Shown here: positions 9,453 through 17,617 of the stretch, piece by piece | How the letters are laid out: each line of letters opens with the position of its first letter | Numbering within the stretch: the stretch's first letter is position 1 | NCBI RefSeq assembly: GCF_046600715.1 | Contig: NZ_JBJMAV010000011.1 | Coordinates: 1-64,000, forward strand | Direction: 5' to 3' | Source: Lysobacter_C viscosus | GTDB taxonomy: Bacteria > Pseudomonadota > Gammaproteobacteria > Xanthomonadales > Xanthomonadaceae | Length of the DNA: 64,000 nt | Notes under the pieces: model-generated | Databases searched by the model: none | What the model was told of the DNA's origin: nothing | The model's input: the letters and a program-made list of their open reading frames with translations, nothing else | Position numbers and translations under genes: made by a program

Positions 9453-10253
9453 TCAGTCGGCGGCGTCGGCGTGGATGCCGGTCATCCCGACGATGTTGTA
9501 GCCGCCATCCACGTAGGTGATCTCGCCGGTCACGCCCGAGGCCAGGTCCGAGCACAGGAACGCGGCGACGTTGCCGACGTCCTCGATGCTGACGGTGCGG
9601 CGAAGCGGCGCGTTCTCCTCCACGTGCCCGAGGATCTTGCGGAACCCGGCGATGCCTGCCGCGGCCAGCGTCTTGATCGGCCCGGCCGAGATGGCGTTGA
9701 CGCGCGTGCCCTCCGGACCCAGGTTGCAGGCCAGGTAGCGCACGGTGGATTCCAGGCTCGCCTTGGCCACGCCCATCACGTTGTAGCCGATGAGCGCGCG
9801 CTCGGCACCCAGGTAGCTGAGGGTGAGGATGGAGCCCTTGCGCCCGGCCATCAGCGGCCGGGCGGCCTTGGCCAGTGCCGCCAGCGAATAGGCCGAAATA
9901 TCATGGGCGATGGCGAAGTTCTCACGGGTGAGCCCGTCCAGGAACTGTCCGGCGATCGCTTCGCGCGGCGCGAACGCAATGGCGTGCACCAGGATGTCGA
10001 ACCCGTCCCAGTGCTCGCCCAGCTGGTCCATGCAAGCGGCGATCTGCGCATCGTCGGTCACGTCGAGCGGCAGCACGATGGCGCTGCCGTAGTCGGCCGC
10101 GGCGCTTTCAACGCGCGATTTCAGCTTGTCGTTCTGGTAGGTGAAGGCGAGTTCCGCGCCCTCGCGGTGCATCGCCTCGGCGATGCCCGTGGCGATGGAC
10201 CGCTGGCTGGCGATACCGGTGATGAGTGCGCGCTTGCCTTGCAGGAAACCCAT
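9453..10253 (-). CDS. fabI: Enoyl-[acyl-carrier-protein] reductase (NADH), FabI
   Basis: The product is 266 aa. It catalyses the last reduction of each fatty acid elongation round and is the triclosan target. It is an atypical short-chain dehydrogenase with the N-terminal GIASQRSIATGIA nucleotide-binding loop. The catalytic Y-X6-K is Tyr157 and Lys164, with Tyr147 also conserved (E. coli Tyr156/Lys163/Tyr146). A ribosome binding site GAGGGA precedes the start. It is monocistronic, separated from the fab cluster at 35-40 kb and convergent with ppiD. Some xanthomonads use FabV instead, so FabI is informative about the lineage. Confidence 0.96.
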   Translation of the reverse strand: MGFLQGKRALITGIASQRSIATGIAEAMHREGAELAFTYQNDKLKSRVESAAADYGSAIVLPLDVTDDAQIAACMDQLGEHWDGFDILVHAIAFAPREAIAGQFLDGLTRENFAIAHDISAYSLAALAKAARPLMAGRKGSILTLSYLGAERALIGYNVMGVAKASLESTVRYLACNLGPEGTRVNAISAGPIKTLAAAGIAGFRKILGHVEENAPLRRTVSIEDVGNVAAFLCSDLASGVTGEITYVDGGYNIVGMTGIHADAAD

Positions 10254-10348
10254 GTTCGTCCCTCGAATGGTGGTGGCCGGGTGCCGGCGGTGCCGGCAGG
10301 GGCGCTAGTGTGCCCTGTGCACCCGGGAGCGGCCACCGGGAGGAGGCC

Positions 10349-11620
10349 TCAGGGTGACGCCGCGGGTGGGTCGACGTGAAGCGCGGTGCCGGGTTGCAGG
10401 ACGCTGCCGGGGCGCAGTCCGTTGAGGCTGAGCAGGTCGGCCACCCGGATTCCGTAGCGACGCGCGATCAACCACGGGTTCTCGCCCCGCGCCACCACAT
10501 GCCGCCTGGGTCCGGTGTGCGACGAGACGCGGGTGGCGGCTGCGCCCTGGGTGGCGGCGCCCGCGACGGGAGCGGTGGCGCGGGTTGCAGGCCCGGCCAC
10601 GCCCGCGCCGCTCGCGCCGGTCACGTCCGGGACAACGTCCCCCGCGGCAGCGGTGGTCATCCGGTCGGCGGTCCTGGCGGCAGGCACTGGTACCAGCAAT
10701 TGCCTCGAACCCGTCTGGCCCTTGCCGATGCGGCCGCTGCGGAAGGCGGGATTCAATTCGCGAAGGCGTGCCGCCTCGTACCCGCCGTGCGAGGCCAAGG
10801 CGTCGACGCTGGCAACTCCGTCGGGGACTTCGACCGCGACCAGCGTTTCAATCGGTGCCCGCAGCGCCTCGCGACGCAGAGGGTCGTCGGCGGTGGCCGC
10901 CACCACGCAGGCCAGCGCCCGCAATTTGCGCACGTAGGCCTGGGTGATATCGGGGATGCCGCGCAGGGCCTCGGGTCGGGCATCACGGGCAACCTGCCCG
11001 TTGCGCTTGAGGGCGCCGAGGATCCGGTATTCGCCCGCGTTGAATGCCATGGCCCCGAGGCGCCAGTCGCCGGCGAACATGCCGTGGAGCGTGCGCAGGT
11101 AGCGGACTGCGGCGCGGGTGGAATCCACCGGCGAGTAGCGCCCGTCATACCCCTGGTCCACCTGGATCTTGTGGTTGCGTGCGGTGAGGGCGATGAACTG
11201 CCACAGTCCCGCCGGGCCGGCCGGACTGCGTGCTCCGGGCTTGTAGCCGCTCTCCACGAACGGGATGAGCGCGTACTCGGTGGGCAGGTGCGAGTCGCGC
11301 AGTGCATCGACCACGTAGGCGAACAGCGGCATGACGTCGCTACCCGGTTGCGCCAGCTTGGAGGGGGCACTGGCGAAGTGTCGGCGCCAGCGGTCGCTGA
11401 CCTCGCCTTCGCACCCGGGATCGGAAAGGCCTTCCCGGAACGAGTGCAACACCGACAACCCGGTACGAGGGGCCGCGCTCGCCTCCGTCGCTCCGGTCGT
11501 CGCCTGCGGCGCGGCGGGACCCTCCGCGGCCGCCACGCAGGCGCTGGCCATCAGCAGCAGCACCGAGATCACCCGCGCGAGGCGTGCGGACCCTGTCCCG
11601 CGCCGGTCGCGGCGGCTCAT
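10349..11620 (-). CDS. mltD: Membrane-bound lytic murein transglycosylase D-like protein with LysM
   Basis: The product is 423 aa. Lytic transglycosylases cleave peptidoglycan glycan strands, forming 1,6-anhydromuramic acid. A signal sequence (about residues 14-33) ends in AAA. The SLT domain has the catalytic Glu123 in PFVESGY, then PAGLWQF and MAFNAGEYR. A single C-terminal LysM repeat (about 370-416) follows an Ala/Thr-rich linker; E. coli MltD has two. The start ATG overlaps the gloB stop by 4 bp (ATGA), so the two are translationally coupled. The mltD-gloB pairing is conserved in E. coli. Confidence 0.88.
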   Translation of the reverse strand: MSRRDRRGTGSARLARVISVLLLMASACVAAAEGPAAPQATTGATEASAAPRTGLSVLHSFREGLSDPGCEGEVSDRWRRHFASAPSKLAQPGSDVMPLFAYVVDALRDSHLPTEYALIPFVESGYKPGARSPAGPAGLWQFIALTARNHKIQVDQGYDGRYSPVDSTRAAVRYLRTLHGMFAGDWRLGAMAFNAGEYRILGALKRNGQVARDARPEALRGIPDITQAYVRKLRALACVVAATADDPLRREALRAPIETLVAVEVPDGVASVDALASHGGYEAARLRELNPAFRSGRIGKGQTGSRQLLVPVPAARTADRMTTAAAGDVVPDVTGASGAGVAGPATRATAPVAGAATQGAAATRVSSHTGPRRHVVARGENPWLIARRYGIRVADLLSLNGLRPGSVLQPGTALHVDPPAASP

Positions 11621-12393
11621 GCGACGAACCCGTCCTTCCAGCGCCGGAGCTCGGCGAAGACGTCGGCGGCGGATCCGGGCGCACGGCCCAGCCGCCCACG
11701 GACGGCCTCGACGATCGCCGGGGCGCGCGTGCGCAGGAACGGATTGGCGGCGCATTCGTCCGACAGCAGGGCGGGCAGGGTGGGGAGTCGGGCAGCGCGC
11801 ATGGACTGGGCCTCTTTGAGACGGCGCAGCAACGCCGGGTTGTCAGGATCGACCACGCGGGCGAACGCCGCGTTGGACAAGGTGTATTCGTGGCCACAGC
11901 AGACGCGGGTGCCGCCCGGTAGCGCGGCGAGGCGATCCAGTGACGCCAGCATCTGGGGGGCGTCACCTTCGAACATGCGCCCACAGCCCAGGCTGAACAG
12001 GGTATCGCCGCAGAACAGCAGTGGCGGCTGGCCGTCGGCCAGATGGAAGGCGACGTGGCTCAGGGTATGCCCGGGCACGGCGATCACCTCCAGCGTCCAA
12101 TCGCCGGCCACCACCCGGTCGCCGTGGCCGACGCGGTGGGTGGCAAAGGCGATGCGCGGATCGTGTGGGGCATGCACCGGCAGGCCGGGCCAGCGCTCCA
12201 GCAGTTCGGCCACGCCGCCGACGTGGTCGGCATGATGGTGGGTGAGGAGGATGGCCACGGGGCGCAGGCCTGCCTCCGCCGCCTCCAGTACCGGTCGTGC
12301 CTGACCCGGGTCGACCACCAGCGCGGTGCCGTCCGAGGCCTGCAGGGCCCAGATGTAGTTGTCGTTGAATGCGGGCAGTGCCAGCAGGGGCAT
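11617..12393 (-). CDS. gloB: Hydroxyacylglutathione hydrolase (glyoxalase II)
   Basis: The product is 258 aa. Glyoxalase II hydrolyses S-lactoylglutathione to lactate and glutathione in methylglyoxal detoxification. The metallo-beta-lactamase fold is shown by THHHADH (His52, His54, Asp56, His57), GHTLSHVAF, FCGDTLFSLGCGR and CCGHEYT. The C-terminal domain is typical of GloB. A GGGAG ribosome binding site precedes ATG 12391-12393. It is divergent from the YafS-like gene and overlaps mltD by 4 bp. Confidence 0.96.
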   Translation of the reverse strand: MPLLALPAFNDNYIWALQASDGTALVVDPGQARPVLEAAEAGLRPVAILLTHHHADHVGGVAELLERWPGLPVHAPHDPRIAFATHRVGHGDRVVAGDWTLEVIAVPGHTLSHVAFHLADGQPPLLFCGDTLFSLGCGRMFEGDAPQMLASLDRLAALPGGTRVCCGHEYTLSNAAFARVVDPDNPALLRRLKEAQSMRAARLPTLPALLSDECAANPFLRTRAPAIVEAVRGRLGRAPGSAADVFAELRRWKDGFVA

Positions 12394-12507
12394 GGTGACG
12401 CTCCCGGACGGATCGCGCAGAATCCATCGTAGATCCGCGCATCCACCCTGTTTCCTGTTCAGCCGGGGACCTGTCCAGCGCCCCCCTTGGCCTGAGGCCA
12501 CGCGACC

Positions 12508-13251
12508 ATGCCCGCCCCTGATCCCGTGCGTCAACCCGAGCGAGCCGGTCCCTTCTTCGAAGCGGGCGCGGGCCGGGGCCTGCTGGAGGCGGAATCACGG
12601 GCGATGCAGCGGGCGATCGAGGCCATGCCGTCCCTCCCGTGGCTCTGGATCGGCCCTTGCGGTGCCGCCATGCCATCGCTGGATCGGCCGCGCGGACTCC
12701 GCATGTCCTGCTTGCCGGGGCGGGAGGCGGACGTGGGGGCCTTTGCCGGCGACCTGCGATGCGAGTTGCCCTGGCCGATCGCAAGCGACACCGTGGGGAT
12801 GGTCCTGGTGCAGCACGCCGCCGAAGAGGTGCGTGACCCGCGGATGCTGCTGGACGAATGTGCCCGCGTGCTGGTACCCGGCGGCACGCTCTGGCTGTCG
12901 GTGCTCAACCCGCTCAGCCCGTTCCGTGGCCGCTGGTGGCGAGGCGGACTGCATGCCAGCGCGCTGGGCACCTGGCAGTCGCGGCTGCGCCGGTCCGGAC
13001 TGGTGCCCGACAGCCTGAGCGTGCAATGGCTCGGCCCGTACTGGCGGACCGATCGCCACGACAGCGGCGTGGCCGCACGCGACAGGCTGCGCGCCGCCGT
13101 TGCCATCACGGTGGTCAAGCGCGTGCATGCCGCCATCCCGCGACAGCCGTTGATGCGATTCCGCCTGCAGGCCGGTGGCGTGGGTTCGGCATCCATGGGG
13201 CGGTCGATTGCCCGGTCGGTCCCGGGACGGGGCCATGGCAGGGGTGGATGA
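12508..13251 (+). CDS. YafS-like SAM-dependent methyltransferase
   Basis: The product is 247 aa. It resembles class I methyltransferases of the type 11 family, with a degenerate motif I (LWIGPCGAA), then DTVGMVLVQHAAEEVRDP and the post-motif RVLVPGGTLWLSVLNP. The substrate is unknown. Its position between gloB and rnhA matches yafS in E. coli, which supports orthology. The C-terminal tail is rich in Gly, Arg and Ser. The start at 12508 is the first ATG after a TGAGG. Confidence 0.75.
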   Translation: MPAPDPVRQPERAGPFFEAGAGRGLLEAESRAMQRAIEAMPSLPWLWIGPCGAAMPSLDRPRGLRMSCLPGREADVGAFAGDLRCELPWPIASDTVGMVLVQHAAEEVRDPRMLLDECARVLVPGGTLWLSVLNPLSPFRGRWWRGGLHASALGTWQSRLRRSGLVPDSLSVQWLGPYWRTDRHDSGVAARDRLRAAVAITVVKRVHAAIPRQPLMRFRLQAGGVGSASMGRSIARSVPGRGHGRGG

Positions 13252-13269
13252 CGCCATCGCCAAGCGAGC

Positions 13270-13275
13270 GATAAT
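13270..13275 (+). promoter_or_regulatory. -10 element placing the rnhA transcription start at its ATG
   Basis: GATAAT (13270-13275) ends 6 nt before the rnhA ATG at 13282 and no Shine-Dalgarno lies between them. A poor -35 candidate, ATGACG (13248-13253), sits 16 nt upstream. If used, transcription would begin at or within 1-2 nt of the start codon, giving a leaderless mRNA. Confidence 0.4.
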
Positions 13276-13281
13276 GGCGCG

Positions 13282-13755
13282 ATGAACCAGGCTTCCCCGA
13301 ACGAAACGAACAAGGCGGTCGAGATCCACACCGATGGCGCGTGCCTGGGCAATCCCGGCCCCGGCGGCTGGGGCGCTCTGCTGCGTTGCAAGGGACGCGA
13401 GCGCGAGATCTCCGGCAACGATCCGGCCACGACCAACAACCGGATGGAACTGATGGGCGCGATCATGGCCCTGGAGACGCTCAGCGAGCCCTGCACCGTC
13501 GTCCTGCACACCGACTCCCAGTACGTCCGCCAGGGCATCACCCTGTGGATGCCCAACTGGGTGCGGCGCGGGTGGAAGACCTCCGGCGGCGATCCGGTGA
13601 GGAACCGCGACCTGTGGGAGCGGTTGGAGCTGGCGACGCGTCGGCATTCGATCGACTGGCGCTGGGTCAAGGGCCACTCGGGGGATCCGGACAACGAGCG
13701 TGTGGACGTGCTTGCGCGCGACGCGGCGCTCAAGCTGCGCGCCGGCGCGGCCTGA
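13282..13755 (+). CDS. rnhA: Ribonuclease HI
   Basis: The product is 157 aa. RNase HI cuts the RNA strand of RNA-DNA hybrids in R-loops and Okazaki primers. All catalytic residues are visible: Asp18 (HTDGA), Glu56 (RMEL), Asp78 (HTDS), His132 (KGHSG) and Asp142 (ERVDVLA). These equal the E. coli residues plus 8. The handle region WVRRGWK is present. The gene lies 21 bp before dnaQ. Confidence 0.98.
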   Translation: MNQASPNETNKAVEIHTDGACLGNPGPGGWGALLRCKGREREISGNDPATTNNRMELMGAIMALETLSEPCTVVLHTDSQYVRQGITLWMPNWVRRGWKTSGGDPVRNRDLWERLELATRRHSIDWRWVKGHSGDPDNERVDVLARDAALKLRAGAA

Positions 13756-13764
13756 CCACTGCCG

Positions 13765-13770
13765 TAGACT
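13765..13770 (+). promoter_or_regulatory. -10-like element directly before dnaQ
   Basis: TAGACT (13765-13770) ends 6 nt before the dnaQ ATG at 13777. No Shine-Dalgarno is present and the -35 region is weak. It would give a leaderless dnaQ transcript in addition to read-through from rnhA. Confidence 0.35.
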
Positions 13771-13776
13771 GCGACG

Positions 13777-14511
13777 ATGCGTCAGATCATCCTGGATACC
13801 GAAACCACCGGCCTGAGCTGGGAGCGGGGCAACCGCGTGGTGGAAATCGGCTGCGTCGAGTTCATCGAGCGCCGCCCGACCGGCCGCACGTTCCACTGCT
13901 ACCTCAATCCCGATTGCCCGTTCGAGCCCGGCGCGCAGGAAGTGACCGGCCTGACGCTGGAATTCCTTGCCGACAAACCGCGCTTCGCCGAGGTCGTCGA
14001 CGAGTTTCTGTCTTTCATCGACGGCGCCGAACTGGTGATCCACAACGCTGCCTTCGACGTCGGCTTCCTGGACAATGAGCTGCGGCTTGCGGGGGCCCAC
14101 CACGGGGCGCTGTCAGATCGCTGCGTGATCGAGGACTCGCTGCTGCTCGCCCGGCAGCGCTATCCTGGCCAGCGCAATTCGCTGGACGCGTTGTGCAAGC
14201 GACTGGGCGTGGACAACGCCCACCGCCAGCTGCACGGCGCGCTGCTGGACGCCCAGTTGCTGGCCGAGGTCTACATCGGGTTGACCTCCGGCCAGGAAGA
14301 AATCGGCTTCGGGGCCGCCGGCGCCGGCGCTGTCGCTGCAATCCCCACGTACCGCGGGGCCACCGGCCCGCGACCGCGCATCCCGATCCCGACCGTCGAC
14401 CTGCAAGCACACCAGTCACGGCTCGCAGGCCTGCGTAAGAAGGCCGGCCAGGCGGTCTGGGACCGCCTCGGGGAGCAGGAAGCGCAATGGCAGGCGCCGG
14501 TGCTGGCCTGA
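13777..14511 (+). CDS. dnaQ: DNA polymerase III epsilon subunit (3'-5' proofreading exonuclease)
   Basis: The product is 244 aa. It is a DEDDh exonuclease with Asp7 and Glu9 in LDTETTG, Asp in HNAAFDVGF, and the His/Asp pair in HGALLDAQLL. A flexible linker leads to a C-terminal segment that normally contacts the alpha subunit. The gene follows rnhA in the E. coli order, although there the two are divergent. It is convergent with the PP2C gene. A GC-rich hairpin lies between them (about 14519-14556) but has no T tract. Confidence 0.96.
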   Translation: MRQIILDTETTGLSWERGNRVVEIGCVEFIERRPTGRTFHCYLNPDCPFEPGAQEVTGLTLEFLADKPRFAEVVDEFLSFIDGAELVIHNAAFDVGFLDNELRLAGAHHGALSDRCVIEDSLLLARQRYPGQRNSLDALCKRLGVDNAHRQLHGALLDAQLLAEVYIGLTSGQEEIGFGAAGAGAVAAIPTYRGATGPRPRIPIPTVDLQAHQSRLAGLRKKAGQAVWDRLGEQEAQWQAPVLA

Positions 14512-14554
14512 CGTTGCAAGCCCCCGTGGCCGCTGCGCGGCCGGAAACGGGGCG

Positions 14555-15259
14555 CTAGTGGCTGCGCACCAGGATCACGGTGATGTTGTCCGAACCGCCT
14601 CCATCCAGCGCCGCCGCGACCAGGCTGTCCACGCATTCCTGGGCGCTGCAGTCGCGCTGTGACAGCACGTTGGCGATGCCGCTGTCGTCGACCTCCTCGG
14701 TCAGCCCGTCGCTGCAGAGCAGCAACTGCATGCCCGGTCGGAGCTCGCCGGTCAGGGTTTCGACGTTGAGGTTGCGCGGGTCGGTCACGCCCAGCGCCTG
14801 GGTCACGACGTTGCGATGGGGATGGCTGCGCGCCTGTTCCTGGGTGATCGCACCGGTCGCGATCAGCTCCTGCACGTAGCTGTGGTCCTGCGAGAGCTGG
14901 GCCAGCTGGCCGTCCCGGTACAGGTAGACCCGGCTGTCGCCGACCCACGCCACGTCGAATCGCTGGCCGGTGACGCGCGCTGCCACCACCGTGGTCCCCA
15001 TCGGCAGCGCTTCGTCGCGCTTGCGCGAGGTACGGATGATTTCCTCGTCGGCGATGCGGATGGCCTGGTCCAGGGGGGTGCCGTCGCGAACCTCGCGGAC
15101 GATTGCCTCCCGCGCCAGTGCGCTGGCCACCTCGCCGTACTCGTGCCCGCCCATACCGTCGGCCACAAGCCACAGCCCAAGCTCGCTGTCGCCGTAGTAG
15201 GTGTCCTCGTTGAGGTCGCGGCGCAGGCCCGGGTGGGTGAGGTGTCCGAATTCGATCAT
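14555..15259 (-). CDS. PP2C-family Ser/Thr protein phosphatase (Stp1-like)
   Basis: The product is a 234-aa metal-dependent phosphatase. Metal ligands are seen in LNEDTYY (Glu18, Asp19), VADGMGGHE (Asp34), CSDGLTEEV and GGSDNITVILV. The short single-domain form resembles Stp/PrpC. Partner kinases are usually adjacent Hanks-type kinases or forkhead proteins, but none is nearby. The start is set at the MIEFGHLTHPGLRR domain start. CATGAT on the minus strand ends 6 nt before this ATG, another possible leaderless start. The substrate is unknown. Confidence 0.9.
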   Translation of the reverse strand: MIEFGHLTHPGLRRDLNEDTYYGDSELGLWLVADGMGGHEYGEVASALAREAIVREVRDGTPLDQAIRIADEEIIRTSRKRDEALPMGTTVVAARVTGQRFDVAWVGDSRVYLYRDGQLAQLSQDHSYVQELIATGAITQEQARSHPHRNVVTQALGVTDPRNLNVETLTGELRPGMQLLLCSDGLTEEVDDSGIANVLSQRDCSAQECVDSLVAAALDGGGSDNITVILVRSH

Positions 15260-15432
15260 GCCGCGATCATGCCCTGTCTGCGCCCGCGCGTCATGGCGCT
15301 GCCCGGGTGGATCCACCGAAGCTGCAGGGCATTGGACGGCACCCAGGACCGGGGCTCCAGCCTGGATCCAATGGCGGGGCGCAGTGAACCCCGGGGCGCC
15401 GCATGCGGAGGGATTGGCCCGTGTCGCCGGCG

Positions 15433-15684
15433 TCAACCCGGGCCCGGGCTGACGCCCGAGTCGGGGGTCCCCGGGTCTACTTCGCCCTCGTCGCGCCAGT
15501 CCCGCAGCTCGGACATCATCGCGCGCCCGGCGTCAGTCAGTGCCGGCGTTTCGCTGTTGGTGACCAGACCTCGCCTGATCAGGCCAAGTCGGGCGTAGGC
15601 ATCCACCGGCTCCCCGGAGGTTCCGATCTTTTCAAGCAGGCACAGCAGGCCAAGGTCTTCCAGGGGCATCGCCGGGCGGGGCAT
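15433..15684 (-). CDS. Small hypothetical protein, 83 aa
   Basis: The product starts MPRPAMPLEDLGLLCLLEKI and looks like a compact helical fold, perhaps a winged helix (ARLGLIRRGLVTN, LTDAGRAMMSELRDW). The C-terminus is acidic, then Gly/Pro-rich. No family is recognised with certainty. An AAGAAG precedes the ATG, and the frame remains open upstream without another ATG. The non-random hydrophobic pattern makes it a plausible gene rather than a shadow. The region opposite encodes nothing. Confidence 0.5.
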   Translation of the reverse strand: MPRPAMPLEDLGLLCLLEKIGTSGEPVDAYARLGLIRRGLVTNSETPALTDAGRAMMSELRDWRDEGEVDPGTPDSGVSPGPG

Positions 15685-15832
15685 CTTCTTGTTCTTGTTC
15701 GCCGCAGAGGCTCCGGAGGGTAAGCATCCAGCGTCAAGGCAGGGTGAGCAGCCGCGCCAAGCACTCGATTCAGGGGACCGTGGGCGTGTACCGCAGTCGG
15801 CCAGCGGCGGACGACGCGGCCGGCAAAAGTCA

Positions 15833-15860
15833 AAGGGGCTGCGCTTGCGCGCAACCCCTT
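15833..15860 (-). terminator. Terminator-like hairpin after tRNA-Ser(CGA)
   Basis: On the minus strand AAGGGGTTGCGC pairs with GCGCAGCCCCTT (12 bp with one G-U) around a GCAA loop. TGACTTTT follows. It lies 18-45 bp downstream of the tRNA 3' end. Confidence 0.65.
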
Positions 15861-15877
15861 GATTTCGTCGCTGTATG

Positions 15878-15968
15878 TGGCGGAGAGGGGGGGATTCGAA
15901 CCCCCGAGGCGCTATAAACGCCTGCCTGATTTCGAGTCAGGTACATTCAACCGCTCTGCCACCTCTCC
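15878..15968 (-). tRNA. tRNA-Ser (anticodon CGA)
   Basis: The gene is a 91-nt class II tRNA with encoded CCA, acceptor stem GGAGAGG, a long variable arm and anticodon loop CTCGAAA. The anticodon CGA reads UCG, a major Ser codon in this high-GC genome. Confidence 0.97.
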
Positions 15969-16008
15969 GGTGCCCGTCCAGCCTGCGTGCGGCCGGGCGG
16001 GGCGCGCC

Positions 16009-16037
16009 ATGATACGGGCCGCGTCGCAGGTGGACAA
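16009..16037 (-). promoter_or_regulatory. Sigma70-type promoter for tRNA-Ser(CGA)
   Basis: On the minus strand TTGTCC (complement of 16032-16037) and TATCAT (complement of 16009-16014) are 17 nt apart. The mature tRNA begins 40 nt after the -10, which is reasonable for a processed tRNA precursor. Confidence 0.5.
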
Positions 16038-16113
16038 GACGCATCGCGGCGACTCCCGGCGGCTGGCGGCGTCGGCGTTAAACTTCGCGATCCCGTCCAG
16101 GAGTGCGCTGCCC

Positions 16114-16527
16114 ATGTCCGAAATCCTCGTGCCCGTGTCGTTCGGCGAGTTGCTGGACAAGATCTCGATCCTGCAGATCAAGTCCGAGCGGATGAGTGAC
16201 GAAGCCAAGTTGGCCAACGTCCGCAACGAACTGTCGGCGCTGGAGAAGACCTGGATGTCGCATGCGGCGGCCAGCGTCGACATCGTCCGCCTGCGCGCCG
16301 ACCTCAAGGCCGTCAACGAGCGGTTGTGGGTGATCGAGGACGACATCCGGCTCAAGGAGCGGGCGCAGGCGTTCGACCAGGAGTTCATCCAGCTGGCACG
16401 CAGCGTCTACATCGAGAACGATGAGCGGGCCCGCATCAAGCGCGACATCAATGTCGAGTTGGGCTCGGCGTACGTCGAGGAGAAGTCGTACCAGGACTAC
16501 CGGGCCGGCGGCGCCCCCGCTGCCTGA
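16114..16527 (+). CDS. DUF6165 family protein
   Basis: The product is 137 aa and starts MSEILVPVSFGELLDKISILQIKSERM. It is followed by long amphipathic helices rich in Glu, Arg and Lys that suggest a coiled coil. I associate this sequence with the uncharacterised DUF6165 family; no reaction is known to me. An AGGAG (16099-16103) fixes the start. The frame stays open through the antisense tRNA upstream, which is not coding. Members of such families often sit near polysaccharide genes, and here LPS genes follow 1.5 kb away. Confidence 0.75.
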   Translation: MSEILVPVSFGELLDKISILQIKSERMSDEAKLANVRNELSALEKTWMSHAAASVDIVRLRADLKAVNERLWVIEDDIRLKERAQAFDQEFIQLARSVYIENDERARIKRDINVELGSAYVEEKSYQDYRAGGAPAA

Positions 16528-16536
16528 GCTGGGGCA

Positions 16537-17436
16537 TCACGTATCCCGCTGGGTCGGGTGATCGCGGGCGGCGGCCGTGTCGGCGTACACCGGTTCGCGC
16601 AGCGGCAGCAGCAACTTCTGCATGAACGTCGGTTCGTGCGGGCCGATGCCGGTTTGCGCAACCGGCCCGGCCGAATACGTTCCGAAGAGCCGGTCCCAGA
16701 CGATCGCGTTGCAGCTGTAGTTGCTGTTGCTGTCGTCGAAGACGCTTGAATGGTGGCGTCGATGGTGCGCGCTGCTGGTGACCAGCCAACGCAACCCGGG
16801 CGTGTCGGTATGGACGTTGGCATGGACGATTGAGGCGTTGACCACCAGCAGCGTGGTGGCGCCGGCCGCGGCCTCGGCGCCGCCGCCCAACAGCGCGGTG
16901 ATCAGCAGTGCCGGCAGCGCCAGGAACAGAACCTCGAGCGGGTGCGTGGCCCCCGCGTTGAGGGCGTGCATGTTCTGGTAGGCGTGGTGGAAGCCGTGGC
17001 CGCTGATGCGCCAGAAGACGCCCGAGCCGTGGATCGCGCGGTGGATCCAGTAGTAGATGAACTCGCTGGCGAAATACAGCAGCACCACCTGCGCCAGCAG
17101 CGGCCATCCGTTGGGCCACAGTGCCAGGCCCCATGCGTCGCGCGCTTGGGCGAGGGGGGGTGCGAGCAGCCAGCCGTAGAGGGACAGCACCAGGCCGAGC
17201 ACCACCAGCGTCGCCAGGTAGACCGCTGCCAGCCCCAGCTTCTGGCGCAGGGTCTGCCGCCAATGCGGCATGGCGGGCGCGCGGGCTTCCAGGATTGCAA
17301 GTACGGCCTGGGTGGCGATGAGCGCGACCAGCGCCGCCTCTTCGCTCCTGTCCAGCACCCACCACACGGCAAGGGCGCCCACCAGCAGTACCGGGTGGGT
17401 CAGCGTTTCGATCCAGGGGTGGCGGCGTGGGGTCAT
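16537..17436 (-). CDS. Sterol desaturase / fatty acid hydroxylase family membrane protein
   Basis: The product is about 299 aa with several transmembrane helices. The di-iron His motifs of the family are visible: HRAIH, HGFHHAYQ, and HHRRHHSS followed by FDDSNSNYS. These enzymes hydroxylate or desaturate lipids at the membrane, but the substrate cannot be read from sequence. Three in-frame ATGs (ending at 17508, 17463 and 17436) are possible and none has a good ribosome binding site. The shortest is chosen because it begins just before the first hydrophobic segment (HPVLLVGALAVWW). Confidence 0.82.
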   Translation of the reverse strand: MTPRRHPWIETLTHPVLLVGALAVWWVLDRSEEAALVALIATQAVLAILEARAPAMPHWRQTLRQKLGLAAVYLATLVVLGLVLSLYGWLLAPPLAQARDAWGLALWPNGWPLLAQVVLLYFASEFIYYWIHRAIHGSGVFWRISGHGFHHAYQNMHALNAGATHPLEVLFLALPALLITALLGGGAEAAAGATTLLVVNASIVHANVHTDTPGLRWLVTSSAHHRRHHSSVFDDSNSNYSCNAIVWDRLFGTYSAGPVAQTGIGPHEPTFMQKLLLPLREPVYADTAAARDHPTQRDT

Positions 17437-17617
17437 GGCGTGTGCAAGGGTGGAGACGGGCATGGCAGCCGAACGATGCCGCGTGTGGGATGCCCGGTCA
17501 TGGGCCATCAGTCGCAGTGACGCCTGCCGTCGTCGCCGCCGGGCACCTGCCTTGGCAGCGCATCCCGGGTGGCTGGGCTGCCTGCGCGTGCGGTCAACCC
17601 ATGAGCGGCGCTTACCC

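Noticed and set aside
14519..14556. Terminator between dnaQ and the PP2C gene
   Set aside because: A GC-rich hairpin (GGCCGC/GCGGCC core) is present, but there is no T tract on either strand.
15878..15968. Genomic island attachment site at tRNA-Ser
   Set aside because: There is no integrase, no repeated tRNA 3' end and no change in base composition nearby.
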